Assembly (NCBI GenBank): GCA_030015575.1
Contig: JASDDO010000006.1
Span: 208,077,632 to 208,141,631 of the forward strand
Origin: Agapanthus africanus
Lineage: Eukaryota > Streptophyta > Magnoliopsida > Asparagales > Amaryllidaceae
DNA length: 64,000 nucleotides
Direction: 5' to 3'
Of the stretch, positions 46,298-58,797 are shown in pieces. Positions within the stretch are counted from its first letter, which is position 1. Each line of letters begins with the position of its first letter. Both the position numbers and the translations under genes were made by a program. A model generated the notes under the pieces. That model was not told the DNA's origin. It did no database searches and worked only from the letters and a program-made list of their open reading frames with translations.

Positions 46298-49200
46298 ATG
46301 ACTAGGTTACATCTAGATAACAAGATGACTGAATCTAACTTATTTGACTGGCAAAGGTCTGTCCAGATGACTATTGCCTGTGACAAGCTGGACCACCCTA
46401 TTACTACTCAAGATCCCACCGTCCCAGGTCCAGTTTCCACCGTCGCGGATATGGATATCCGTCAGACAAAGGAAAAGAATAAAGCGAAAGCCAAGTGCCT
46501 CGTGTTGGCTTCAGTTGATGGTAGATACCAGAAGTAGCACGAGAAGATGGACTCTGGTTCCATCTTTCTCCATAACAAAGATTTATATGGAGAGCAATTT
46601 CATATCGCAAGATATGAGGCCTCGAACGAATTGATTCAAGCGAGGTCGGCTGACGGGTCATCTGTAAGGGACGACGTCCTTACGATGACTAGCTATATTG
46701 ATGAGCTCAAGGACCTGGAGACCACGTTGGGAAACAGGTCATATACTGACTTATTTCCACAGTCCCTACCCTCTACTTACACCCTGAAAGAAACCAGGGA
46801 GACACAAGCTCTGCTTAATAGGGGACCTTCTTCCTCTTCATCCAAGGCGAAAGCAAAGGGTGAAAAGAAGAAGACCTCTACAAAGCCGATATACGGTGTC
46901 AGCAAAGTAGGAGGAAAGGGAAAAGAAACAGCTTCGGGACTTGGTATAGGTAAGGAGGGATATTCCTATTGTTATGGGAATGGACATTGGCAGAAGGATT
47001 GCAGGGCTTTGGAAGCCAGTAGCCAGGATTCGAAGCATGTTGTGGCTTCAGCCTCAAGTGTGTTTGTAATTGAGAACTGTTTGTCAATTAACTCTACTTC
47101 CTGGGTACTAGATACCGGAGCAGGATCTCATATCTGTAATTCGTTACATGCTTTGAGAAACCGTAAAGTTATAAGGATAGGTGATTTGTCTCTCAGAGTT
47201 GCAAACGGAATGAGCGTGGATGCTGAATCCGTGGGAGAATATCGCCTGGGTTTGACAAGTGGGCAGATATTGATTCTACGTAACTGTCTGTATGTACCTA
47301 GTTTGACTTGTAATATCATATCAGTGTCCTCACTTTCAAGAGAGGGATATGACTTTACATTCGTAAGCGATGTAGTTCACATCCACCTAAATCAAGTTCT
47401 GATTGGGTCCGGTACATTAGATGACGGTATATACGTATTGAATCAAGCTCAGGTTTTCAATGTCCAGAACACACTTAAAAGAAAGTCTCCAGAAGTAAAT
47501 CAGGCTTTCTTATGGCATTGTAGACTAGGTCACATCAATGAAACACGGTTAAAAAAGTTACATAGAGAAGGATATTTGAATCCGTTCGAATATCAATCTT
47601 ATGTCACTTGTGAATCTTGTCTCATGGGAAAGATGACAAAGACTCCGTTTTCTGGACACGGAGTAAGAGCGAGCGAGCTCTTAGGACTCGTACACAGTGA
47701 CGTGTGCGGTCCAATGTCTACACATGCGCGAGGTGGTTATTCCTACTTCATTACTTTTACGGATGATTTCTCTAGGTATGGACATATCTTCTTGATGAAG
47801 CATAAATCCGAGGCCTTTGAGAAATTCCAAGAATACAAGAATGAAGTGGAAAACCAAACAGGCAAAAGTATTAAGACACTGAGATCTGATCGAGGTGGTG
47901 AATACTTAAGTGCCGAGTTCCTGGGTTACTTAAAAGAGAAAGGAATTCTCTCTCAGCTTACTCCTCCATACACACCACAACACAACGGTGTATCGGAAAG
48001 GAGGAATCGAACCCTATTAGATATGGTTCGTTCCATGATGAGTAAGGCTGAGTTACCGCGATCATTCTGGGGTTATGCGCTAGAATCAGCGGCATATCTT
48101 TTGAACAAGGTTCCAACCAAAACTGTGCCTACCACGCCATATCAGATGTGGAGTGGGAAGAAACCCCATCTTCAGTACCTGAAGACATGGGGATGTCCAG
48201 CTTTTGTAAAAAAGCAGCATCCGGACAAGCTCGAGGCACGCTCAGTAGAGTGTAAGTTTGTGGGATATCCAAAGAATTCCATGGGATATTGCTTCTACTA
48301 CGCAGAGGAACAAAAGGTTTTTGTTTCTCGTCATGCCCGCTTCTTAGAAACTGAATTTTTAGAAAATCAGAAGAGTTGGAGCGCAGTAGAACTGGAAGAA
48401 ATTCCAGAACCACAAACTGTTACTGAAAGTTTGGTGGAACAAGAAATTTCAGAAGAAAGGGACATACCAGCACCTATCCGCAGAAGTAGTAGGCAGTCTC
48501 ATCCGCCCGAGAGATACTACGGTTTTCTCATAGACGGGGATAGAGAAGATTGCGTCATTGATAATGACGACCCTACTAGCTTCCAGCAAGCCATTCAGAG
48601 CGGTGACTCGGTAAAATGGCTGGATGCAATGCGGACCGAAATGGAGTCCATGTACACTAACAAAGTATGGACTTTGGACACTGCTCCAGATAGGGTGAAA
48701 CCCGTAGGATGCAAGTGGATCTTCAGAAAGAAGATTGGTGTAGATGGACAGGTTGAAACCTATAAAGCTAGACTTGTTGCAAAGGGTTTCCGTCAAAGAC
48801 CTGGTTTGGACTATGACGAAACCTTTTCTCCTGTAGCTATGCTGAAATCCATTCGGGTCCTTCTTGCTATTGCTGCCTTCCACGATTATGAAATCTGGCA
48901 GATGGACGTAAAGACGGCCTTTCTAAATGGAAATTTAGAAGAGAGCGTCTATATGGATCAGCCAGAGGGATTCATTCAGAGTGGGAGCAGCGGTAAAGCA
49001 TGCAAGCTGCTTAAATCCATTTATGGACTAAAGCAGGCATCGCGGAGTTGGAACATCTGTTTTGATGATACTGTCAAAGAATTCGACTTTATCAAAAATC
49101 CAGATGAACCATGCATATACAGTAAGATTGTAGGGAGAGTTGTTGTATTCCTCGTCTTGTACGTGGATGACATTCTCCTAATAGGAAATGATATTCCTAT

Positions 49201-50146
49201 GCTACAGTCAGTCAAAAGATTCTTGTCACAGAAATTCTCCATGAAGGACCTGGGTGATGCCACCTACATTCTGGGGATCCAGATCTATCGTGATAGATCA
49301 AAGAGGATGTTGGGACTTTCACAGTCCAGGTACATAGACACCATATTGAAAAGATTCAGTATGGAAGATTCTAAGCGCGGTAACCTACCGGCTTGTCACG
49401 GAATCACCCTCTCCAAAGAGATGTCTCCCAAGACTGATTTGGAAAGGGAACGCAAGTCGATTATACCCTACGCTTCTGCGGTAGGCTCTATAATGTATGC
49501 GATTTTATGTACCAGACCAGATGTAGCATACGCATTGAGCGTTGTAAGCCGGTATCAGGCAAACCCAGGGGAGAATCACTGGATAGCAGTAAAGAACATT
49601 CTCAAGTACCTGAGGAGGACTAAGGAGATGTTCTTGGTTTACGGCGGAAAGGACCTCAAGATTGAGGCCTATGCTGATTCCGGCTTCCAGAGTGACAAGG
49701 ATGACTCCAAGTCCATGTCGGGTTATGTCTTTACCCTCAATGGAGGGGCGGTCTGTTGGAAGAGTTCCAAGCAGGACACCGTTGCTGACTCAACGATGGA
49801 AGCGGAGTACATAGCTGCTTGCGATGCCGCAAAAGAAACTGTCTGGATGAAGAAGTTCCTCACAGAACTTCAGGTGGTTCCAACCAGTGTTGGTCCAATA
49901 CCTCTGTATTGCGACAACAACGGAGCTATAGCTTTAGCAAAGGAACCAAGGTCCCATCAGAAGTCCAGACACATCTTGAGGCGGTATCACCTGATCAGGG
50001 AGATCGTAGATCGCCAGGAGATCGAGGTAAAGAGAGTAAATACGGAGGATAACATTGCTGATCCATTCACTAAGGCCCTTCCTCAGATTCAGTTCGAGAG
50101 GCTGCTCGAGATCATTGGTCTACGATATGCCAGTACATGGCCCTAG
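46298..50146 (+). pseudogene. Copia Gag-Pol polyprotein of element C, one amber codon
   Basis: A single frame of 1,283 codons from the ATG at 46298 (the frame opens at a GTG two codons earlier) to the TAG at 50144, broken only by TAG at 46535-46537 (codon 80), where a glutamine is likely. Pol is intact by motif: protease DTG, HHCC site, integrase D, D, E, RT MDVKTAFLNG and YVDD, RNase H ADSGFQSD, MEAEY, YCDNN and DPFTKAL. It is very similar to A in pol. Gag is damaged: about 30 residues between the capsid region and the serine-rich linker are lost, and the zinc knuckle lacks its first cysteine (YSYCYGNGHWQKDC). So C may supply pol but probably not working gag unless the amber codon is read through and the knuckle is dispensable. 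Confidence 0.93.
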
Positions 50147-50147
50147 T

Positions 50148-50160
50148 GCAAGTGGGAGAT
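50148..50160 (+). other. Polypurine tract of C
   Basis: GCAAGTGGGAGAT between the stop codon and the 3' LTR. Confidence 0.92.
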
Positions 50161-52043
50161 TGTTAGTGTTTATGCCCTAGAAGGCCATTACTGTATCATA
50201 CTAGTTTATATATTACTTAATGGAAGCTTGGGATATTCACATGTATATAACAGTCTTGCTAAACATGGTAGTATGCTACTTGGTTTTTCTATCTTAATAT
50301 GTGAGTGTACGTATTGATAGAGCTCTTAGGATCTTGCTTGTCTACCAGCGTTGTGATGGCAGTCACACTAGTGGGAGCTGGGTAGTCTACAAACACATCC
50401 TTATTCAGGTCCCTGGTCGTGGATTATCGAGACAGAGCATCGATACTCCGGAGTAGACTAGTGTGTACGCTTCTCATCCCAGTTGGGGAGATGGTCTGTC
50501 CCACAGCCGTCAGTACGTCGTACTGGAGATAGTATGCAGGTGCTCGTTAGGTTACGGGTACACCGGACAGGACTCACAGGGAACTGTTGGTTGGTTTGAT
50601 ACCAGTCGTCAGTGAGCAGTTCCCAGGTGACATGAGTACAGCATAGTCCGCAGACTTGACACTGCTACTTCGCCTCGAGTGTGTCCCACTGTTCTTAGAT
50701 TGCTACCCTACCACGGCTCAAAGGAGTCGTGCAAACAGGTAGCAGTTGGGTGCAGTCCCGAGCACTTGGAGGCAGTAGCGGTTAGACAGGATTCGTCCCT
50801 CCCGGTATTGGGAGTAGATATCGTGCTGTGTCAGAGAGCCATTACGCAAAGTCCCTGGCCAGGGCAAGCGAGATTTGCTGGTAGGTTCCAGTAGTTTCTT
50901 AGGGTGTAATGGGCTTCACTCCGACATGACTTATACCGCTATTAGGGGACTGACGCTTGCCGCCCCCCTAGGCCCGATATGCGATAGTCTTGGACGAACG
51001 GACCGGACTGTATGGAGATTGTCAGATCAGACTCAGTAGGAGTTCGGATGGGTTTTCTCATCGGCCTTCTTATCGACAACTACCTGGGGACCGTTACGTA
51101 CAGCTAGTGCCGCTTGCGGTCTGTGGTTAAACCCACTGCCAGCGTAGTAGTCGAGTCTCTAGAGTCCCACACAGAGAGTTTCCTACTCCAGGCGAAACGA
51201 TATAGAGGTCGCATGGTTTTGCGACAAAGGGTTCGGACGCATACGTGCGTTTACGCACGTACGACTTCGGACAGTTTTTACCAGTCGGCTTTGGTTTAAG
51301 CCAGTTACTGGTATCCGGTTATTGGATTTTTACAGTCTAAAGTTTTTCCGTATTTTTGCGGATTGGAGGGGCGTTCTCGTAATTGTGCGAGAAGCTTCTA
51401 GAAGATGTGACTAAGGAGGTTACATTAAATGAGTTTAGTGAGTCATGAGGGTGATTCATGCATATCATTAATGCATGATAAATGCTTAATGAGTCATGGT
51501 TATGAATCACCACTAGATATTTATGAAACTTCATTATTCATCATTTTAGTTTTTCTTTTATGGATGAATTTTAAAGGTTCATATATATTATGATAGATTT
51601 ACTATTCTCATAAGATTCATTCTCACCTTCTCTCTCCTCAAGCTCTCATCTTCAAACCCTAATCCTTACACCTCATGAGTTGAGATCAAAGGATTAGTTA
51701 GACTAAACAATCCATAACCATCACTCTATCTCATCCTAACTTCTTTGATTAGCAATCCAAGAAGGTTAGTTGCCTCAAGTTTAGAGGTTTAGCTTGGAGT
51801 TTTGCTCTCGGGTGGATCGTCTACTACCTAGAGAAGGCCGAGGAGAACAAGGAGATCGTAAAGACGAAGGACTAGTTTCGATAGGTATAATCCCTAAGCA
51901 TAGTAGTTTAGAACAACTATATGTTTGGTTAGTTATCGTTTAGTTTCGATTTAAGCGGTTAGTCGATGTTCGTTCTTTAAACTTGATCGTTTTTGAAAAT
52001 TCCGCCTCCCCATAAGTACTGGGGTGTACTACATCGACTTACA
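50161..52043 (+). repeat. 3' LTR of C (1,883 bp)
   Basis: Under 1% different from the 5' LTR. Palindrome I at 51242-51261 identical to the other copy. Confidence 0.95.
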
Positions 52044-52048
52044 CCCTT

Positions 52049-52465
52049 GACACAGTCAACAAGGCCGCAGAACTGTCCTAACCAATCCCATTAAAACGCA
52101 ACAAACGAGTACTACTTAGCTACCGTACACTACGCCTTGACACAGTCAACAAACGCAGCACGAATACTAAGTAATACTTGTAAGAAATGACGGAGGGCTT
52201 CGTGTATTTTTTTGCGAAAAACTTTTAACGTAATAAACTTGATATCGTTGAAGGAACTGCATAGCTTTTTATAAAAATATATAGTGGCGAAAACCTTTGC
52301 TAAAGAGGTCACTCCCGGTGAAGGGATCTCGGCTCTTTCCCCGTAGTATGAGGTGCAGGATATTCCAGCTGAATACAACGATGCAAAGCAAAAAGGCAAC
52401 GGCTATAGTGAAGTTATTACCCTGACGCAAACTTCTGTCCAAGGGGTCACTCCCGGTGAAGGGAT
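52049..52465 (-). mobile_element. Leader of D between insertions C and E
   Basis: Begins with the rest of the second array hairpin (TTGAC-ACA-GTCAA once C is removed) and has the third at 52137-52149. Then one full copy of the ~100-nt leader repeat (about 52305-52390) and the start of a second, in which E is inserted at gggat. Confidence 0.8.
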
Positions 52466-54581
52466 TGTAAGTCTACGGCAGCGCCCCGGCCGTCTAACAG
52501 ACGCCAAATGCGGAAGAAAAACTTTTTAACTGGCTCTATCGTATACTAAAACCCGGATATGCCATTATTGCTAAACTAACAAACTATAAAGTGGGTAGAA
52601 AGGTTATACCGAATGATCCGAGTCCTTCGTTCTTTAACCATCATCCCACGCTCTGTTGCGGCTGCTCCGTTCTCGTCGATCTCCGATCTCCGATCTCCTC
52701 GTCCAGGTGGCACCACGTCAACGGATCTTTAAACGGGCTCCCGCCTCTGACTCGAGGCAACTCGGTCGTCAAGTTTGCTAAAAGAGACGACCAAGATTGA
52801 TGTAGAGAATGAGTAGAATACTTTGTCTCACTTCGTCCAAAGCCGTGGATGAACGGTTAATGAAGTTGCCACTCGAAATGAAATGGAATGAGAAAATAAA
52901 CTATGAAATTTCCATACATCCAAAACATTATTCTTTTTCCATAATGAAATCCAAAAAACTCTCTCTCTCACAAGGGGGCCGGCCTTAATATAGAAGGGGG
53001 TGAGTGTAGGAACCAAGTGGTGACAATAAGGATGAAGAAATATCCTAAGGTTAACAAGAAACATTAATGCTAAAGGATGAGTCACAATAACACATCATCA
53101 AGCCATTAATTCAACAATTAATACCATGATGAGTCACTAATCCACCTCACCATCTAGAAGCTTCCAGAAGCACGACTCACCCTCATGACTCACCCGAGTG
53201 ACAAAAAGATAAATCCGCATTTAACCGAATGTCAAATACGGAAACTGGAAACTGGAAACTAGAAACTGGCAACTTCCAAAAGCGATCCAGAAACGAATTT
53301 CAGGACAACCCCGAAACTGTATAAATATACCCGCATTTGTATTACGACCGAATACAAATGCAAATGAGACAAAGATATTATATCTACTCAATATAATACT
53401 CGAATCCGGCTTAAACCAAAGCCCACCAGTATTATCTGCCCAAAATATGACACGTGCGTAAACGCACGTGCATTTTCCGAACCCTGCCATAAAACCATAC
53501 GGCCTCTACAACGTTTAGCCCAAACATGGGAAACTGTCTGTGGGGGACTCTAATGACTCGTCAGTACCCTGGCAGTGGGTTTAACCACAAGCCGTCAGCG
53601 GCACTAGCTGTGCGTAACGGCTGCCCATGGACTAACCTCAAGGGAGGCCGATGAGCGAACTCATCCGGAAACCCTACTGAGCTTAACAGTGACAATATAT
53701 ATACAGTCCGGTCCGTTCGTCTATGAGTATCGCATATCTACCTAGGGGGATGGTAACGTCAGACCCCCAACAGCACTACAAGTCGTGTCGGAGTGTAGCC
53801 CAAAAACACCTTGAGATACTACTAGAGTACCTACCAGTAAGTCTCCTACCACGGCCGTGGGCTTTGTGTAATGGCTCTCCTAGACACAGCACGATCTCAC
53901 CCCCAATACCGGGAGAGACGAATCCCCTGTCGATCCGCTCACGTGCCTCTATGTAGCACGGGACTGTACCCAAAAACTACCAGTTTGCACGACTCCTTTG
54001 AGCCATGGTAAGGTAGAAATCAAAGCACAGTGGGAACTCACATGGGACAAATGACGACCTCAGGTCGATGAACTAGCCTGTACACATGTCACCAGGGAAC
54101 TGCTATCTGACGATATGTATAATACCAACTAGCAGGTTCCCGGCGAGTCCTGTCTGGTGTACTCATAAACCAATGAGCACCTGCATACATCTTAGGTGAT
54201 CCAACTGACACCAGTGGCTTGTGAGACCGACTACCGCCCCTCGTCGGGGTCTCGACTGTATACACTAGTCTACTCCGGAGTATCGATGCCCTGTCTCGAA
54301 ACTCCCACGACTAGGGACCACAATTAAGGATATGCTTATAAACCACCCAACTCTCACGTATATGATCGCCATCATACTGTTGGTAGTAAAGCAAGATCCT
54401 AAGGGCTCTATCAAAGTGTAACAGTGATCAGTCACCTGAACCTGTACACGACTGATAAAGGCAAACCAGATAGCATACTATCATCTCGAGTAAGACCGTC
54501 CTACCGGTATAGGTCCTCCGCAATCATTGCAATCACGTACCTGCGATCCAATAATTGACTATGAGGGCACTATCTCCAACA
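52466..54581 (-). repeat. 3' LTR of E (2,116 bp)
   Basis: Sense TGTTGGAGATAGTGCCC to GTAGACTTACA. Palindrome I CACGTGCGT/ACGCACGTG with AA in the middle (53451-53470, plus strand), hairpin II (53408-53423), hairpin III (53333-53361). TATA-like TATATTAAGG on the sense strand at 52992-52983. Confidence 0.93.
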
Positions 54582-54594
54582 ATCTCCCACTTGC
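54582..54594 (-). other. Polypurine tract of E
   Basis: Sense GCAAGTGGGAGAT before the 3' LTR. Confidence 0.9.
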
Positions 54595-57500
54595 ACTTAA
54601 GGCTAATTATTGCGATGTCGATTACTCACAGCCCGTGTAAAACCGAACATCCAACTCCTCTACTAATCTGTTTCACAAAGCCCGTTTGTAAAATTATTGT
54701 GTTCGAGAAATAGTCTCAGTGAGTGGATCCGGCCTGATGTTTCTTTTTATATCTCTCTAAATCTCAAGTTCGCGGAGAAATCCATCTCCTGAATTGAGTA
54801 ATACCTGGCTTAGAATATGTCTGGATATCTGATGGGACCTAGTTCATAAATGAACTCCAAATCCAAACTTCTTAGACTGTATTGATCACTGAAACTAATC
54901 AGTGTCCAGCACCATGCCTCCCACAGTATCCTCTTGGACCACCAGTCCATAATACTGCCCCTTCATCAGAGGGAAAACTATAACTCTGACAATCTCTCTG
55001 TCATCCATGCCACCTTTGAAGCCTGGAATGATAACCGTCTCCCGAAGGAGGCTGCCGTCATCAAATCCGTAGAACGTGTACTTATGTTCTAAAACTGCTT
55101 CCTTATGTTTCTCCAGGATTGGATTAATACAAAATTATTGCATCTAGTGTAAAAACAACATCTGGTGTGGTACTTGACCTTTCACAATTGACTCAATTGC
55201 CTAAGCAAGTGATCTGCCAATCATGCGCATCCCTCTCCCCTTTAGTCTGTAAAACACCTTTAGAGAGGGTGACTCCATCACCTGCAGGTACACCACCATG
55301 CCAGGAGTCATCTATTCTAAAAACCATTAGAATACTGTCAAAGTACCCACATTGGGAAACTACCTAAATCCAGATCTAAAACCATAGATCTAGAAACCAG
55401 AATGTCAAATATTATATCCATATCCGGTCTGGAGAAACAACTGTGTGACTGCCACAGTACAACCGATCGTAGTATAGGAATTTTATTTCCTACTCTGTGT
55501 ATGTCATCCAGATACCATGACATCACACCCTACTACCTTCTTAACAGATCCATCCCTTATTCTGATGAAGTTAAACCCATGACTGTCACATCAAAATTAG
55601 ATGATCTATCTCCGCTATAATTGCTCAAGTCTATAAATAGACATAAGCATTTTGCCCACTATACTTCCGATGCTCCCACTGACCACAACAACCGTCTGGC
55701 AGAATAATATATACGTGCACTTCAAAAGCTAGTTTAGAACGACGCCATACTTAACTTCCTGCCGGGTCTCATAGTCTGGAACAACAGTAGTGTCAAGTCT
55801 GGGTTAGCAAGAACCTCCCTGTCACCGTCCTTGAGGCTACCGGAGTACCTCTCGGGTGTCTGAGGTTACCCATCATATCTGCGGAGTGGCTAATGGAATG
55901 TCAAACCTGATTGAATATATAGGTCCTATTAAATTTTCCGTAATCGTTCGCGGTTCTGGAATCACTTCCAGTTCTACCATACTCCCACTACTGTTTTCTC
56001 AAAAAATCCATTTTACTGAAACTGTGGCGAGTCAAGAACAATATCACTATTGATCTTCCAGATGGTAGAAAATCAACCCTTGTCATAGCCAGGGTCAACC
56101 CACAAACTGCCATTACAGAAACGTGCCCTGAGTTATCCAGAGTCTGGTTTTAAGCATAAGCCGGACAACTCCCCGTACCTTAACATAGTTAAGATACGAA
56201 CCATTCTATATCCAATATAGAAACTTTGGCACTTTATTTAATTGGAACCAAATTCAAATCATGCAACTGTCTCCAGTGCATATAAACTTAATGGAAAGAG
56301 GCTAATCAGCATTACTCAACTTAGGAATCCATCCAATTATGAGTAACCTGAAAGAGAAATAAGTTTCTCAAAACCATTACTATCATCTGAATACCAATCA
56401 CAAGAATCTACATCTTTGATCTCTTTGAAGAATCCCGATACTTGTGACACCTGGTTCTCTACTTTATTCTTATACCCATAACTTCTCAAAACTTAGACCT
56501 TGTATTTCTACGAAACACTTGTTTAAAAACTAGAGAAATCATAAGTAAACAGAACATAGTACGAGGACCTACCCCTTTGTCCTGATGGACACTGGACAAC
56601 ATACAATACTCTGTATAACTCCGCTGAGTTGAATAACTCAAAACCTGTGCGTCGTAGGTTGAAAACTGTACCCAGACGATTTCCTCAAATATCACCAATT
56701 ACAACGAATTCGGATATAATGAGGATAATCACCTAATTCCCAATAACTTTCTCCCACTCATCATCTGTAAAACCATACAGATATGAGAATGAAACCTGGT
56801 GAATACACACCCTGGAGTAAGTATCTAATCGGGAAAACAGTTTTCCATTAACAATGCACTGAAACATGAAAATATTTCGTAGGGGTATCCTGGTATTCCT
56901 AGCAATGCCTCTTCCATAATCCAATTCATGACTATAACCGTATATTTCTTTGCCATCTCTCCAAATCTCTTTATTTGTCTTTAGTTATTACCTTCTGTAT
57001 ACCATCGTTAGGCTAAATGGTTTTCTTCCTTCCCTACCGTTCGGCACCAGCCTATGGTTTGGAAGAAGACTATCAAGTAAGCATAATAGTTGTACCCTCC
57101 TAAACTAAGGAGCCCTCGCAACCTGAGAGAAGGTGATAATAAAAGACAACTGAATAATACCTTATTCTTTTAAAGGTGAAATAGGAGTGGCGATGAAGTA
57201 CGCGGTTTGGTCGTGAATGATAACAGTCGCAATTTACTTTGCCCTCTTTCTAATCCCTTTATTTTGTCTTTACATATTACCTTCTGCACACCTATTTAGG
57301 CTAATTGGTTTTCTTCATTCCCTACCTTTCAGCACCTGTCTATGGTTTGGAATAAGACTATCCAATAAGCGTAATAGGTGTACTCTCCTAAACTAAGGAG
57401 CCCTCGCAACCTGAGTGAAGGTGATAATAAAAGACAACTGAATAAAACAATTCTATTTCTCCTGAACCTGGATCCATCCTCGAAGAAGTCCCTTCGAGTT

Positions 57501-57694
57501 CGTATATAACCATACGATGGATCTATCCAATGGAAGTGGATGTCCGTAGTAATACGGGGTGTTCTGAGAAATGCAAAGAGTAAAAGAAGGAGCGGCAATG
57601 ACTTATGCAACTCGGACAATCCAAAAGTCAGTATTTTAAGAAGGTTTGGTCAAACTTGGTTACTGAGTCATAGTCTAGGGTCGGTCAAAGGTCG
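54595..57694 (-). pseudogene. Decayed pol region of element E
   Basis: Nearly collinear with X throughout. At 55338-55526 the minus strand encodes the RT remnant WYLDDIHRVG with the same downstream substitutions as X. RT/RNase H linker remnant at about 55325-55250, RNase H remnants at about 55090-54990 and 54850-54720. Two copies of the segment with ggctggtgccgaacggtagg lie at about 57000-57180 and 57290-57450. No usable frame. Confidence 0.75.
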
Positions 57695-57717
57695 CTGCCA
57701 AAGAGAGAGAGAAAAGA
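57695..57717 (-). promoter_or_regulatory. Probable 3' splice site of E
   Basis: Sense pyrimidine tract ending TTTGGCAG/CGACC, as in D and B. Confidence 0.45.
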
Positions 57718-57889
57718 AACACTCTGCGTGCACTCTAACCTAGATCAGAATGGTTATCACTTTATCTAATCAGAAAACCTCCCACTGTCCTGTCAAATTC
57801 TCCTCCAAACCTGAAAGAAGAATCATTCGAGATCACCCGAAGAGTAAACCAACTCATCAGTGGGAATCGGGATCCAACTCTCATCGCAT

Positions 57890-57919
57890 GATAACGTGAC
57901 GGAATCCACTCACGTTATC
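57890..57919 (-). other. Perfect 10-bp inverted repeat in leader of E
   Basis: GATAACGTGA and TCACGTTATC around a 10-nt loop. Shared with B and D in slightly decayed form; not seen in A or C. Confidence 0.75.
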
Positions 57920-58005
57920 ACACTCCAGAAGGTATGCGCATACTTGGCAAGTTTCAGTTTCTTTAGAAACTCCCGATATGATTTTTGCCCCATGCTCTTA
58001 TGACC

Positions 58006-58195
58006 TTGGCTTTGGTCAAAATGTCATAAGTCACATGCCAAGTTCTACCCGTCACTATCTTGTCAATTTGAACCCACCCGCACATGCCCCTGACTTTGGC
58101 CAATCGGCCGAACGACTGTCCCAAACCAACTCATCTATCTATGCAACAAATGAATACCCAGCAGCTACCAAACACTATGCCTTAACTTTGGTTAA
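58006..58195 (-). repeat. Threefold leader hairpin array of E
   Basis: On the plus strand: TTGGC-TTTG-GTCAA (58006-58019), TGAC-TTTG-GCCA (about 58090-58103) and TTAAC-TTTG-GTTAA (58182-58195). Starts are 84 and 92 nt apart. The third copy changes both sides of the stem together. The first two contain one mismatch on the sense strand. Confidence 0.75.
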
Positions 58196-58339
58196 AATGC
58201 ATAGCTTGAATACTACTAAATACCCAAAAGAAATGAGGAGGGCTACGACTGGTTTTTGGCGAAAAACCTTTAACGTAACGAACTTGATATCGCTGAAGGA
58301 ACCTGATAGCTTTTTATAAAAATATAGTGGCGAAAACCT

Positions 58340-58575
58340 TTTGCTAAAGAGGTCACTCCCGGTGAAGGGATCTCGGCTCTTTCCTCGTGGAATGAGGTGC
58401 AGGATATTCCAACTGAATACCGCGATGCAAAGCAACATGTAATCGACTATAGTGAAGTTATTACCCTGACGCAAACTTCTGCCCAAGGGGTCAGTCCCGG
58501 TGAAGGGATATCGGCCCTTGCCCCGTCGAATGAGGTGCAGGATATTCCAACCGAATATCACTATGCAAAACAAAA
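58340..58575 (-). repeat. Two copies of the ~100-nt leader repeat of E
   Basis: Units at about 58350-58440 and 58495-58570 with CCCGGTGAAGGGATATCGGC-like sequence followed by GAGGTGCAGGATATTCCAAC. Same pair in B and D. Confidence 0.7.
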
Positions 58576-58714
58576 GGAAATGCCTTTGTAATAACACTTT
58601 TTAAATTTGTTCCAACAACTGCCAAATAGGTTTGTTTTCCTTTGCATTGATCAGAATCAACGCAGTCCCATCAATCAATCACACCAGAAAAGAACGAAAA
58701 TAAAATGTACGTAT

Positions 58715-58797
58715 ATGCCATCCGCATTCGTCACTGGGTCCCGTCATCACCCGTTAGGTTACTTAACTAACGACAGAGCGGGGACTGAACTAGCACG
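58715..58797 (-). other. Conserved leader block of E
   Basis: Same block as in A, B, C and D, with GTTAGTTAAGTAACCTAAC on the sense strand. Confidence 0.65.

Larger units (their letters stand above)
42397..52043 (+). mobile_element. Element C: Copia retrotransposon with near-complete polyprotein
   Basis: Target duplication ccctt at 42392-42396 and 52044-52048. LTRs are 1,882 and 1,883 bp; by eye about 16 differences including three 1-nt indels, under 1%. Primer site, GC-rich leader hairpin, conserved block, hairpin array, probable splice site, polyprotein and polypurine tract are all present in the order seen in A. One amber codon and a damaged gag set it apart from A. Confidence 0.95.

Noticed and set aside
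18437..58195. Evenly spaced short repeats as a CRISPR array
   Set aside because: Only three units per element, 84-94 nt apart, in plant retrotransposon leaders with homologous sequence between them.
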